From assembly GCF_001429765.1 (NCBI RefSeq), contig NZ_LMJB01000007.1:370780-434779 (forward strand): a DNA stretch of 64,000 nucleotides. Direction: 5' to 3'. How positions within the stretch are numbered: the first letter of the stretch is position 1; each line of letters starts with the position of its first letter. The notes under the pieces are model-generated. The model was not told the origin of the DNA and ran no database searches. It saw only the letters and a list, made by a program, of their open reading frames with translations. Source of the DNA: Flavobacterium sp. Root901 (GTDB taxonomy: Bacteria; Bacteroidota; Bacteroidia; Flavobacteriales; Flavobacteriaceae). A program made the position numbers and the translations under genes. Positions 44,275 through 52,372 of this stretch are shown piece after piece.

Positions 44275-44709
44275 ATGAAAATCCAGACTTACTATAATCA
44301 CATTCGATTTTACACACCTCACCACTTTGTATATTATCCGGTTTTAACGGCCTTTTTAGCATTCAGTATTTACTTTGCGTGGACAACAAACCAATGGCTT
44401 ATCTGGTCTTTTATCAGCGTTGTTTTTGTGTTTTTGTTTGCTCTTGCTTTTATGCTCCGACAACATTATGCGCTTACTCTACAAAACCGAATAGTGCGTT
44501 TAGAACTCCGTTACCGCTACTTCACCCTGACCGGAAAAAGATTAGAAGAATTTGAACACAAATTAACCGATGATCAAATCTTTGCCTTACGATTTGCACC
44601 AGACGATGAAATTCTCCCTTTGCTCGAAGATGCATTAAAAAACAACCTCACCGGAGACGCTATAAAAAAAGCGATCGTACACTGGCGCGCTGATTATAAC
44701 AGAGTTTAG
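44275..44709 (+). CDS. DUF6526-type membrane protein
   Basis: The 144-residue protein begins with QTYYNHIRFYTPHHFVYYPVLT and has two adjacent membrane helices (about 20-40 and 46-62), followed by a soluble, Leu/Glu-rich region (LEEFEHKLTDDQIFALRFA). The opening resembles the DUF6526 pattern I remember from Bacteroidota, whose function is unknown. It follows a terminator and stands alone. Confidence 0.65.
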   Translation: MKIQTYYNHIRFYTPHHFVYYPVLTAFLAFSIYFAWTTNQWLIWSFISVVFVFLFALAFMLRQHYALTLQNRIVRLELRYRYFTLTGKRLEEFEHKLTDDQIFALRFAPDDEILPLLEDALKNNLTGDAIKKAIVHWRADYNRV

Positions 44710-44748
44710 TGCAAAGTTTAATAACCTTGCAGAAAAGGCTGAGTACTA

Positions 44749-45924
44749 TTAATCAGGTTTATTTTTCTTATAATTAAATAAGATATAAAACAAGAATAAA
44801 TCTAGCCACACCAGAGCCAATACAACAAAAAATACCAAAGTAATATTTGGATGCAGGTAATTTGGATTGTAAAAATAACGATCAAGCGCTTCAAATTTTT
44901 CGTTCAGGGCTTTTCTGTCAAAGTAATTTTCGATTCCGTTTAAAGACCTTTCCTGATTCTTAGCATAATAAAAAACCTGCGAAGTCAGTTTCTGCGGAAC
45001 AATTCGAGATTCAATATTGTATTTCTTTAATAAAGTATCCAATTTTTGAAACCTGCTTTTCAGCGAATCCTGTTTAAATTTATACAACAGATTATAGCGT
45101 TTTACTGCAGCCTCATATTGTTGTTTAGCAACTGGTTCGCCAATTACAGGTTTATAAAGCGATTTATTTTCAAGAAAAACACAAATATCTTTATCGTATT
45201 CCGGACTTACTTCGAGACCTTTAAAAACGATTTGCGTGCTGTCTCCAATAATTGTTTTTTTAATGATTCTTTCTTTAAGAATATTGACATCCAATCCTGT
45301 AAAATCAAAAACCGAATCTGTTTTTTGAGAAACTTTGTTATACGTTTCAGTCAAAACTTTCAGTGTATCAATGCTGTAGTAAGTCGTTTCGGTATTAAAT
45401 TGATCGTGAAAAATTAAAACCTGTTTTTCTTCCTTAATTACAGGATACGGTTTTGGATATAAAATATTCTCATAATTAAACAGTTTTTCAGAATAGTATG
45501 AAGTATAATTATACAAAAACGGATTCAATACATTCAACAATTCCTTGTCGTCATTATATTTTTTTTGAGACAATTCTCCTCTTAATTTTGCATTCTGCCC
45601 AAAACTAAAGCTGATAAAAAAAGTTAAGGAGGCAAAAGAAATAAGCAGCAGAAAAAAGCCAATCTGAATAATTTTAGAGAATGAATATTGCTGTCTGGCG
45701 TGGTTCTTCAATAAAAAAAACAAAAAGAAAAACAAAAATATACAGCTTACAAAAAAGTGCGAAATCGAAACATCATCATAAAACTTAAACCTGTAAAACT
45801 CCGAGTAAATATCAATATTCTTAATTCCTTCAAAAGTAAAATAGCCATACAAAAAATAAGCTAAATGAATAAATGCCAAAACAATAAAAGACTTAATGAG
45901 GTATTTTTTCAGGTTTTTGTTCAT
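44749..45924 (-). CDS. Hypothetical membrane protein with four TM segments
   Basis: From the ATG at 45924 the product is 391 residues; the frame extends 31 codons further upstream, but that sequence is not protein-like. Helices lie near 12-30, 52-68, 85-107 and 358-378. The large central region (about 110-350) is probably extracytoplasmic and rich in Lys, Asp and Tyr, with a helical GDSTQIVFKGLEV part. No family was recognised. It converges with the preceding DUF6526 gene and shares no operon. Confidence 0.6.
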   Translation of the reverse strand: MNKNLKKYLIKSFIVLAFIHLAYFLYGYFTFEGIKNIDIYSEFYRFKFYDDVSISHFFVSCIFLFFFLFFLLKNHARQQYSFSKIIQIGFFLLLISFASLTFFISFSFGQNAKLRGELSQKKYNDDKELLNVLNPFLYNYTSYYSEKLFNYENILYPKPYPVIKEEKQVLIFHDQFNTETTYYSIDTLKVLTETYNKVSQKTDSVFDFTGLDVNILKERIIKKTIIGDSTQIVFKGLEVSPEYDKDICVFLENKSLYKPVIGEPVAKQQYEAAVKRYNLLYKFKQDSLKSRFQKLDTLLKKYNIESRIVPQKLTSQVFYYAKNQERSLNGIENYFDRKALNEKFEALDRYFYNPNYLHPNITLVFFVVLALVWLDLFLFYILFNYKKNKPD

Positions 45925-46002
45925 AGTAAAAGGTTTATATTCAAATATAACAATATCAATTTGAGGATGAAAATAAATTCCTTCATTTTTACATTTACAT
46001 TC

Positions 46003-46117
46003 AGGGCGTGCCACCATTTAAAAAAATCCCCGATGCATCTTTGCGTTCATTGGGGATTTTTTTAAATGCTGTCGGGCTATCCGCGCTGCTTCGGCAGCCT
46101 GCTCCTATCCCTCACGC
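46003..46117. repeat. Structured intergenic element
   Basis: It starts CAGGGCGTGCC, contains a strong hairpin AAAAAATCCCC / GGGGATTTTTT (46021-46063), then GTCGGGCTATCCGC and GCTGC-TTCG-GCAGC, a five-base stem with a UUCG tetraloop (46085-46098), and closes CTATCCCTCACGC. The GGGCGTG...GTCGGGCT...CCCTCACGC frame is one I remember as a widely repeated flavobacterial element. Here it lies between divergent genes and carries an insert with a terminator-like hairpin. Confidence 0.6.
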
Positions 46118-46250
46118 AGGAAGACTTAAACAAAAAACAACCATATCTTATTGAAAATCAAAATAATAAACTAAACAAAGTCAATTTTGAGTGATTTTTT
46201 TTGTTAACTTTAAGTATCAAAATTCATTAATAAACCTAAACATCAATTCC

Positions 46251-47165
46251 ATGAAAAAATTAGTTTATTTATTGATAATTCCCTTCTCCTATTTATCGGC
46301 AAATGCACAGACAACAGCCGAAATAACAGCTGAAAATCCCGTAATGAATGCAAAAAATAATTCAGATGAACTGCAGAATTATATCGCTGAGGATCTGCCC
46401 TGGCGCGGAAGAAGGTTTAAAGTAACAGCCGGTGCTTTTTTTCCTTTCAACAATACCGAAGTTGAAGTTAACGGAACAAATGGAAACATTGGAACTGACA
46501 TTGACTTTGAGCGGGACTTAGGTTTTCAAAGCAATACTGTTTCCTTTTTTGGAGCATTTGAATGGCGCGCTTCCCGAAGATCGCGTTTTAATCTGGAATA
46601 TTTTTATTTAAAAAGAAATTCAGAAAAAATACTCCAAAAAGAAATTGAATTCCAAGATCATACTTATCCGGTCGATGCCAGGATTTCGGCTTTTATGAAT
46701 AACGAAATTATTCGGTTTGCATACGGATATGCAATAGTTTCCAAACCTAAATACGAATTAGGTTTACTAATAGGTGCGCACGTCATGCTTGCTGATGTCG
46801 GAATCAGATTTGTAGCCAATACAGCGGAGGCAGAATATCATGACAATGTAGACTTTACCGCTCCTTTACCAGATATTGGAATCTGGGGCGAGTTTGTTCT
46901 CGGAAAAAAAGTAGGTTTGTATGCAAATGTAAATTACTTCGCACTCAAAATAAACGACATCGACGGCCGGATTATCAGCTATAATTTATCGATTTTATAT
47001 AATGTTTATAAAGATTTCAGCCTAACGGCCGGATACACAGGCTTAAACTTCAGACTTGACGCAACCAGACCCCGACTCGACGGTTACTTCAAATGGGGAT
47101 ACAATGGACCTAGTCTGGCAGCAACTTACAGTTTTGGAAATCATGTGAAGTTTTACAGACATTGA
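46251..47165 (+). CDS. Outer membrane beta-barrel protein
   Basis: The 304-residue protein starts at the ATG 46251, giving the signal peptide MKKLVYLLIIPFSYLSANAQ; the earlier frame start is rejected for lack of a signal. The mature part alternates short aromatic-ended strands (FFGAFEWR, FNLEYFYLKR, GLLIGAHVML, DFSLTAGYTG) and ends in YSFGNHVKFYRH, consistent with a 8-12-strand barrel. The precise role is unknown. It stands alone, converging on the GH97 gene across a terminator. Confidence 0.75.
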   Translation: MKKLVYLLIIPFSYLSANAQTTAEITAENPVMNAKNNSDELQNYIAEDLPWRGRRFKVTAGAFFPFNNTEVEVNGTNGNIGTDIDFERDLGFQSNTVSFFGAFEWRASRRSRFNLEYFYLKRNSEKILQKEIEFQDHTYPVDARISAFMNNEIIRFAYGYAIVSKPKYELGLLIGAHVMLADVGIRFVANTAEAEYHDNVDFTAPLPDIGIWGEFVLGKKVGLYANVNYFALKINDIDGRIISYNLSILYNVYKDFSLTAGYTGLNFRLDATRPRLDGYFKWGYNGPSLAATYSFGNHVKFYRH

Positions 47166-47261
47166 GTTTTTGGTTTTTTGTTTCAGGTTTCAGGTTTAAC
47201 TCTAACGTTTAATTCAACCGCAAACCATTTAAAGTTTATAAAACCTGAAACAAAATTAAAA

Positions 47262-47294
47262 AACAAACCCGACATCTTTTTGAGGATATCGGGT
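47262..47294 (-). terminator. Terminator at the end of the polysaccharide locus
   Basis: Read leftward, AACCCGATATCCTC pairs with GATGTCGGGTTT across AAAAA and runs into T residues; it ends the leftward GH97-containing operon. Confidence 0.8.
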
Positions 47295-47323
47295 TCATTC
47301 AAGCAAACTTAACTCAAACTAAC

Positions 47324-49348
47324 TTATTTTTCGATTGGAGTAAATTTTACAGCTGTTCCTCCGCCAGCTGCCAATTTGATATTTAAAACGGTTTGGTTAT
47401 TTACCTTTTGTTTTGAAATCGTAACAGGATATGGATTGGTTTTATAGTTGGCTCCGGCTCCATCGGCATAAATTTCGGCTTCATATTCTTTCCCTTTATC
47501 CAGGAAAGATAAAGTTACTTTAAGATCTCTTGCGTCTTTGTTTGTGATAGAACCTAAGTACCAGTTTTTCTCGTCCCAGTCTTTACGAACAATGGTAGTA
47601 TATTCTCCAATTTTAGAATCCAAAACCTTAGTATCAGACCAAGTGCACGGAACATTTTTAATGAATTGAAATTCTGGTTTATCAACATAATTTTCCGGTA
47701 AATCTGAAGCCATTTGCAGCGGACTAAAAATAATGACATACAAAGCAAGCTGATTGGCCAAAGTAGTTTGTACACGTGCGCCCGAAGGCGTTTTATAATC
47801 AAAATTGAAATTTCCGGGTGTGTAATCAAATGGTCCGGAAAGCATTCTTGTAAAAGGCAGAGTCGTTAAATGCTGCGGTGTATTTCCGCCGTCTACAGAC
47901 CACGCATTATATTCCTGACCTCTTCCGCCTTCCTGAGACATAAAGTTTGGATAAGTACGCTGAATTCCTGTACCTTTTATCGGCTCATGGTTATCAATCA
48001 TAATATGATATTTGGCGGCCGTTTCGATTACTTTTCTGTAATGACGGGATGCGTACTGGCTGTCGTGCCATTCTTTTTTATCCAGATACTTGTTTACATA
48101 ACCCGTTTTAACAGAATTAACTCCCATTTTCTGATACAATTTAAATGCATCTTCAAGCTGGCTTTCATAATGTTTAGAAGCGCCGGCAGTTTCGTGATGT
48201 CCAATTAAGCGGACATTTTTCATTGCTGCATATTTTGTAATTTCTTCCAGATTAAAATCGGGATAAGCTTTTACAAAGCTAAAAGCATTTCCGTCAGCGG
48301 TCCAGTCACCGTCCCAGCCCTCGTTCCAGCCTTCAACCAGAACGCCGTCAAAATTGTTTTTCGCAGCAAAATCAATATATTCTTTTGTGTTTTTTGTTGT
48401 AGCACCATGTTTTGGGCCTTGTCCCCAAGTGAATTTTTCCAAATGCATTCCCCACCAGATTCCGATATATTTAGAAGGTGTAATCCAGGAAAGGTCTTCA
48501 ATTTTTGAAGGTTCGTTCAAATTCAGCATAATGGTTGAAGTCGCAACATCGCCGGGCGTTTTTCCTACAACAACTGTTCTCCAAGGTGTTTTAAAAGGTG
48601 TTTCTGCATATACTTTTACACCATCTGCCCAAGGCACTAAATCACTTTTGTATTGTTTATCACTTGTTTTTAAAAGTGTCATTGAAGCAAAATCAGTTAA
48701 ATTGGCTTCGTGAATCGCAACGTATAAATTCTCTTTTGTTTCAAAAGTTGCCGGAGTATTTATGGTATCGGTTTTGCTGATTGATGTTTTGCGGTATTCA
48801 CTTTCGTAATAACTGTTTTCGCGGTGCACCGGAATCCACCAGACATCATTATTAGATTTAAAAGTAAACTGAGTAATTTCGTTTGAGATTTTCACTTTTC
48901 CTAAATGCGGCTGTTTTGGAAATTCATATCTAAATCCTAAACCGTCATCAAAAACCCTGAAAATAATATCAACCAAACGTTCTTCTCCCTTTGATTCTTT
49001 TAAGTGAACAATCAATTCGTTATGATGATCGCGGACTTTTTTGAATTCTCCCCAAGGCTGTTCCCAAGTTTCATCAGCCGATTTTTCTTCGGTGGAAACC
49101 ACTTCAAAACCATCTGTCATTTTTTGAATTCCCTGAAATTCAAATCCTAACAGAGAAGGTTCTATAACAGATTTTCCATTAGAAGTAAAACTGTATTGAG
49201 GCTGCCCTGAAACAGTTAATTCAAAAACTAATTCAGCTTTTTTTCCGGGAGAAGTAATTTTGTATGTTTTTTTAGTACCAGCACTGCAGGCGTAAATTAA
49301 TATTGACGCTAAAGCAATTATACAGTATCTATATCTTATGTTTTTCAT
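47324..49348 (-). CDS. GH97 glycoside hydrolase (SusB-like)
   Basis: The 674-residue lipoprotein (lipobox IYACSAG) has the N-terminal beta-sandwich, the (beta/alpha)8 barrel and the C-terminal beta domain of family GH97. The central DNHEPIKGTGIQRTYPN and MSQEGGRGQEYN motifs hold the paired Glu residues of the inverting, SusB-like subgroup, which cleave alpha-glucosides from the non-reducing end. By membership of the SusC/D operon it is cell-surface or periplasmic. The inverting subgroup is favoured by eye; substrate not proven. Confidence 0.9.
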   Translation of the reverse strand: MKNIRYRYCIIALASILIYACSAGTKKTYKITSPGKKAELVFELTVSGQPQYSFTSNGKSVIEPSLLGFEFQGIQKMTDGFEVVSTEEKSADETWEQPWGEFKKVRDHHNELIVHLKESKGEERLVDIIFRVFDDGLGFRYEFPKQPHLGKVKISNEITQFTFKSNNDVWWIPVHRENSYYESEYRKTSISKTDTINTPATFETKENLYVAIHEANLTDFASMTLLKTSDKQYKSDLVPWADGVKVYAETPFKTPWRTVVVGKTPGDVATSTIMLNLNEPSKIEDLSWITPSKYIGIWWGMHLEKFTWGQGPKHGATTKNTKEYIDFAAKNNFDGVLVEGWNEGWDGDWTADGNAFSFVKAYPDFNLEEITKYAAMKNVRLIGHHETAGASKHYESQLEDAFKLYQKMGVNSVKTGYVNKYLDKKEWHDSQYASRHYRKVIETAAKYHIMIDNHEPIKGTGIQRTYPNFMSQEGGRGQEYNAWSVDGGNTPQHLTTLPFTRMLSGPFDYTPGNFNFDYKTPSGARVQTTLANQLALYVIIFSPLQMASDLPENYVDKPEFQFIKNVPCTWSDTKVLDSKIGEYTTIVRKDWDEKNWYLGSITNKDARDLKVTLSFLDKGKEYEAEIYADGAGANYKTNPYPVTISKQKVNNQTVLNIKLAAGGGTAVKFTPIEK

Positions 49349-49373
49349 TATTTAATTGTATTAATTACAACTC

Positions 49374-50618
49374 TTATTTTATTTCGTTTATTAACTGTTT
49401 TGCTTTTGCGGGCTGCATGGAAACAAAATAATTAAAAGCCTGATCCAGTTTATTCTGAGCATCTGCATTGCCTTTCTTTTCTATACGCAGATTATACATT
49501 TTGCTGATATCCGGAAACACAGATTCGGTACTTTTTACTCCGGCAAATGCTTTTACTTTTTCGATATACGTGTAACCAAATTCAACTGTTGGTTCAAACA
49601 TTGTTCCTTCACCAAAGTCGTTCCAGGTAATTAACTGCAGGTAATTTAAATTGGCATTTTTAGCTAAAGAAAGTGTTTCATCAAGCGTTGCTCCATTGTT
49701 ATGGTCAATAGTCCAGCCAATTGCCGCTCCGCCTCCGCCTTCGGCATAAAAATCTTTAAACCCGGGATAAGCACTTCCAATTGCTGCAGAAAGTTTTGGT
49801 TTTGTATTGGTATAAAAATTCGTTAGATAGGTACTGTTTTTATAAACCCAGGCATATTCTCCGGATGCATTTGCTCCGGCTTCTACAGACTGGTCCCAAA
49901 GTGTCAGGAAAGTTGGTTTTGTAGTAATACTGCTAAAAACATTTGTCCATTCGGCTGGTGTCTGCAATACAATTGGACCAAAATTTAGCAACAGCGGTTT
50001 TCCATTTACTTTGATGTAGTTTTTATCATCAAAATAATTCTTTTCCATATACGCTAAATCGGTTTTCGCAGCGCTGGTTACAGAAATTGCTTTTCCGGCG
50101 TTTACCACATTAGTTGTTACTCTGTCTTCGTAAACAATGGCATATTCCAGTCCAACTTTATCCAGCATTGCTATAATTTGTTCTGTGTTTTCTTTTACCA
50201 TTCTGTAATCGTTAACATCGTAAGTTCCGTACCAATCGATCAAAACACCATCAATTCCTGAATATTTCATCAATAATAAATGATTTTCAATCACATTTTT
50301 ATCTCCGGAATGATATGGCCCAATAAGAGGATAATAATACGAAGCGATTTCCCTGCGGTTATTTGCGCCTATAGTATTCGGATTTTTGTTTGCCATTGTC
50401 CAGTGGTATCCCCATTTTTTATCGGCACTGCTTTCATTGGTTTCAAACCAGGGCATGTAATGAACATAAATTTTGGTGCTGTTTGTTTTTTCAACTGCAA
50501 CAGGCGCAAGCACTTCTGGTTTTACAGGTTCTTCGGGACTTTTGTCATCGCTGCTGCATCCGGAAACGACTACAATGCTCATTATCCCAAAAAACAATAA
50601 TGTGATATATCTTTTCAT
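49374..50618 (-). CDS. GH99/GH71-like lipoprotein glycosidase
   Basis: The 414-residue protein has a lipobox (VVVSGCSSD) and a Pro/Glu-rich linker, then the barrel opening KIYVHYMPWFETNES, the YYPLIGPYHSGDKNVIE motif and GIDGVLIDWYG, all typical of GH99-like (GH71/99) members in Bacteroidota. This family includes endo-alpha-mannosidases, but related PUL members are of unknown specificity. It sits between SusD and GH97 and probably acts on the glycan at the surface. Confidence 0.8.
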   Translation of the reverse strand: MKRYITLLFFGIMSIVVVSGCSSDDKSPEEPVKPEVLAPVAVEKTNSTKIYVHYMPWFETNESSADKKWGYHWTMANKNPNTIGANNRREIASYYYPLIGPYHSGDKNVIENHLLLMKYSGIDGVLIDWYGTYDVNDYRMVKENTEQIIAMLDKVGLEYAIVYEDRVTTNVVNAGKAISVTSAAKTDLAYMEKNYFDDKNYIKVNGKPLLLNFGPIVLQTPAEWTNVFSSITTKPTFLTLWDQSVEAGANASGEYAWVYKNSTYLTNFYTNTKPKLSAAIGSAYPGFKDFYAEGGGGAAIGWTIDHNNGATLDETLSLAKNANLNYLQLITWNDFGEGTMFEPTVEFGYTYIEKVKAFAGVKSTESVFPDISKMYNLRIEKKGNADAQNKLDQAFNYFVSMQPAKAKQLINEIK

Positions 50619-50661
50619 ATTGATGTTTTGTTATTTTATTTTTTGCCACAGATAAAAGCAA

Positions 50662-50769
50662 TTAAAAATTGAGAATTAAAAATTAAAAATCTGCTGTATT
50701 TGCATAAAAAAATTACTCAGAATATTATGATTCTTAAAATATTTTTAATTTTTAATTCTCAATTTTTAA
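50662..50769. repeat. Perfect 29-bp inverted repeat between SusD and glycosidase genes
   Basis: TTAAAAATTGAGAATTAAAA at 50662-50681 continues to 50690, and the exact reverse complement covers 50741-50769, with a 50-base loop. In the leftward mRNA it would form a long AU-rich hairpin between the SusD and GH99-like genes, a possible mRNA-stability or attenuation element. Confidence 0.75.
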
Positions 50770-50842
50770 TTTAAAAAGTTTCTATGTTATAAATATGCCA
50801 GCCTTCCACGACTAACCAACATGGAAGACTGACATTGAGAAC

Positions 50843-52348
50843 CTAATACCCAGGATTTTGTACCAGGTTTTTATTTGTTGTTAAAACTGTGCTCGGAATT
50901 GGGAAAATTGCTCTGTAGGCAGGAGTTGTTCCTTTTTCCCACCATGGCTGGAAGAATGTTCCAAAACGGATATTGTCTGTTCTTCTTCTTCCTTCAAAAG
51001 TAAATTCCTTAAGCAGTTCCTGATCGATAAAGTTCAGGTCGATTACTGCCGGCATTTCTTCTCCGGCACGTGCAGTTACCTGCTGTACAAATGGTTTTGC
51101 TAAATCTGCAGACCCTAAACGAACATAACATTCTGCCTGCATCATTAAAATTTCGGCATAACGAATTACTACTAAATCGTGATCACGCTCCCATGTTTCT
51201 CCGGCTTTCATTTCGTATTTACCTAAACGAACACCCTGGTTTTCTTTAGCATCGGCAACACTTGTAACTTCTTCTGTATAGGTTAATGGCTCTCCGTTAT
51301 CCATTGTAATTACAGTTCCGGTTGCTAAATTGATCTGATCTCCGGCGATCATGCATTTTTTTCTTTTGTCTGTATCGGCAAAAGCAGAATAAACTCCCGG
51401 CTGTGCACACATTCCGTTTGCACTCCAAGGGTAATCTCCAACTGGAGAAATCGTTAATTTATGAAGATAATGACAAGACATTGAACTCATGTAGTTTCCA
51501 ACAGTTCCTGCTTTTGAATCGTAAGGAATAGCGAAAATAATTTCAGGTGATTTCTCATTTTGAGTGGCAAAATTGGCAAAGAAATCCGGAGCCAGTGTAT
51601 AACCTGAAATTTTTTGGCACATGTCGATACAATCCTGCCAGCGAGCTGTTCCTATAAAAGCTTGTGAGTTAAGATATAATCTTGCCAAAAGTGCGTATGC
51701 TACATTTTTTGTCATTTTAGAATACACCACATTTGAGGTTAAATGCGGAATGGCGTCTTTTAATTCTTTTTCAACAAAATCATAAACTTGTTTTCTTGTA
51801 GAATTGGAAGGCAGCGCTGTATCTGCAAAATCTATAACAATTGGCACATTTCCGAATAAATCTAAAAGATTATAATAGTAATAGGCTCTTAAGGCTTTCA
51901 ACTCAGCATAAATGGGTGCTTTTGCATTATCAGTCAATGACGATTTATCAATTTGATAAATGATGGAGTTGATTTTTGCAATTCCGGTATAGTTGTAACG
52001 CCACGCCGAAAGAATCATACGGTTATCTGCTTTCCAGGTATGTTTTTGTGCATCCTGATATTGCCCGCCATCGTACCAGTTTGTTCCTCTGGTAGGGATT
52101 GTAGCTTCATCAGAAACGGTTTCATTCAAAAAGAATACGTATTCGCAGGTTGGATAATTGTTTGAAATTCCATCGGCGAAACCTCTTAACGATGAATACG
52201 CCCCGCCAACTAATGCATCAATTTCTTTTGGAGTATTTCCAAAATTTCCATCTTCTACTCTATCATATAACTGTTCGTCCAAATCGGTACATGATGATAT
52301 CGTAAAAAGCATGCTTACTAATATTGCTGCTGTTATTTTGATTTTCAT
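50843..52348 (-). CDS. SusD/RagB-family glycan-binding lipoprotein
   Basis: The 501-residue outer-surface lipoprotein has a lipobox in ISSCTDLDEQL and the SusD tetratricopeptide-type helices (NSIIYQIDKSSLTDNAKAPIYAELKALRAYYYYNLLDLFGNVP, ELLKEFTFEGRRRTDNIRFG). The latter, ending in FPIPSTVL, is the family's C-terminal signature. It lids the TonB-dependent SusC protein and captures oligosaccharides. It follows SusC after 24 bases in the leftward operon. Confidence 0.95.
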   Translation of the reverse strand: MKIKITAAILVSMLFTISSCTDLDEQLYDRVEDGNFGNTPKEIDALVGGAYSSLRGFADGISNNYPTCEYVFFLNETVSDEATIPTRGTNWYDGGQYQDAQKHTWKADNRMILSAWRYNYTGIAKINSIIYQIDKSSLTDNAKAPIYAELKALRAYYYYNLLDLFGNVPIVIDFADTALPSNSTRKQVYDFVEKELKDAIPHLTSNVVYSKMTKNVAYALLARLYLNSQAFIGTARWQDCIDMCQKISGYTLAPDFFANFATQNEKSPEIIFAIPYDSKAGTVGNYMSSMSCHYLHKLTISPVGDYPWSANGMCAQPGVYSAFADTDKRKKCMIAGDQINLATGTVITMDNGEPLTYTEEVTSVADAKENQGVRLGKYEMKAGETWERDHDLVVIRYAEILMMQAECYVRLGSADLAKPFVQQVTARAGEEMPAVIDLNFIDQELLKEFTFEGRRRTDNIRFGTFFQPWWEKGTTPAYRAIFPIPSTVLTTNKNLVQNPGY

Positions 52349-52372
52349 TTTTTATATTTTTGAGTTAATCGC

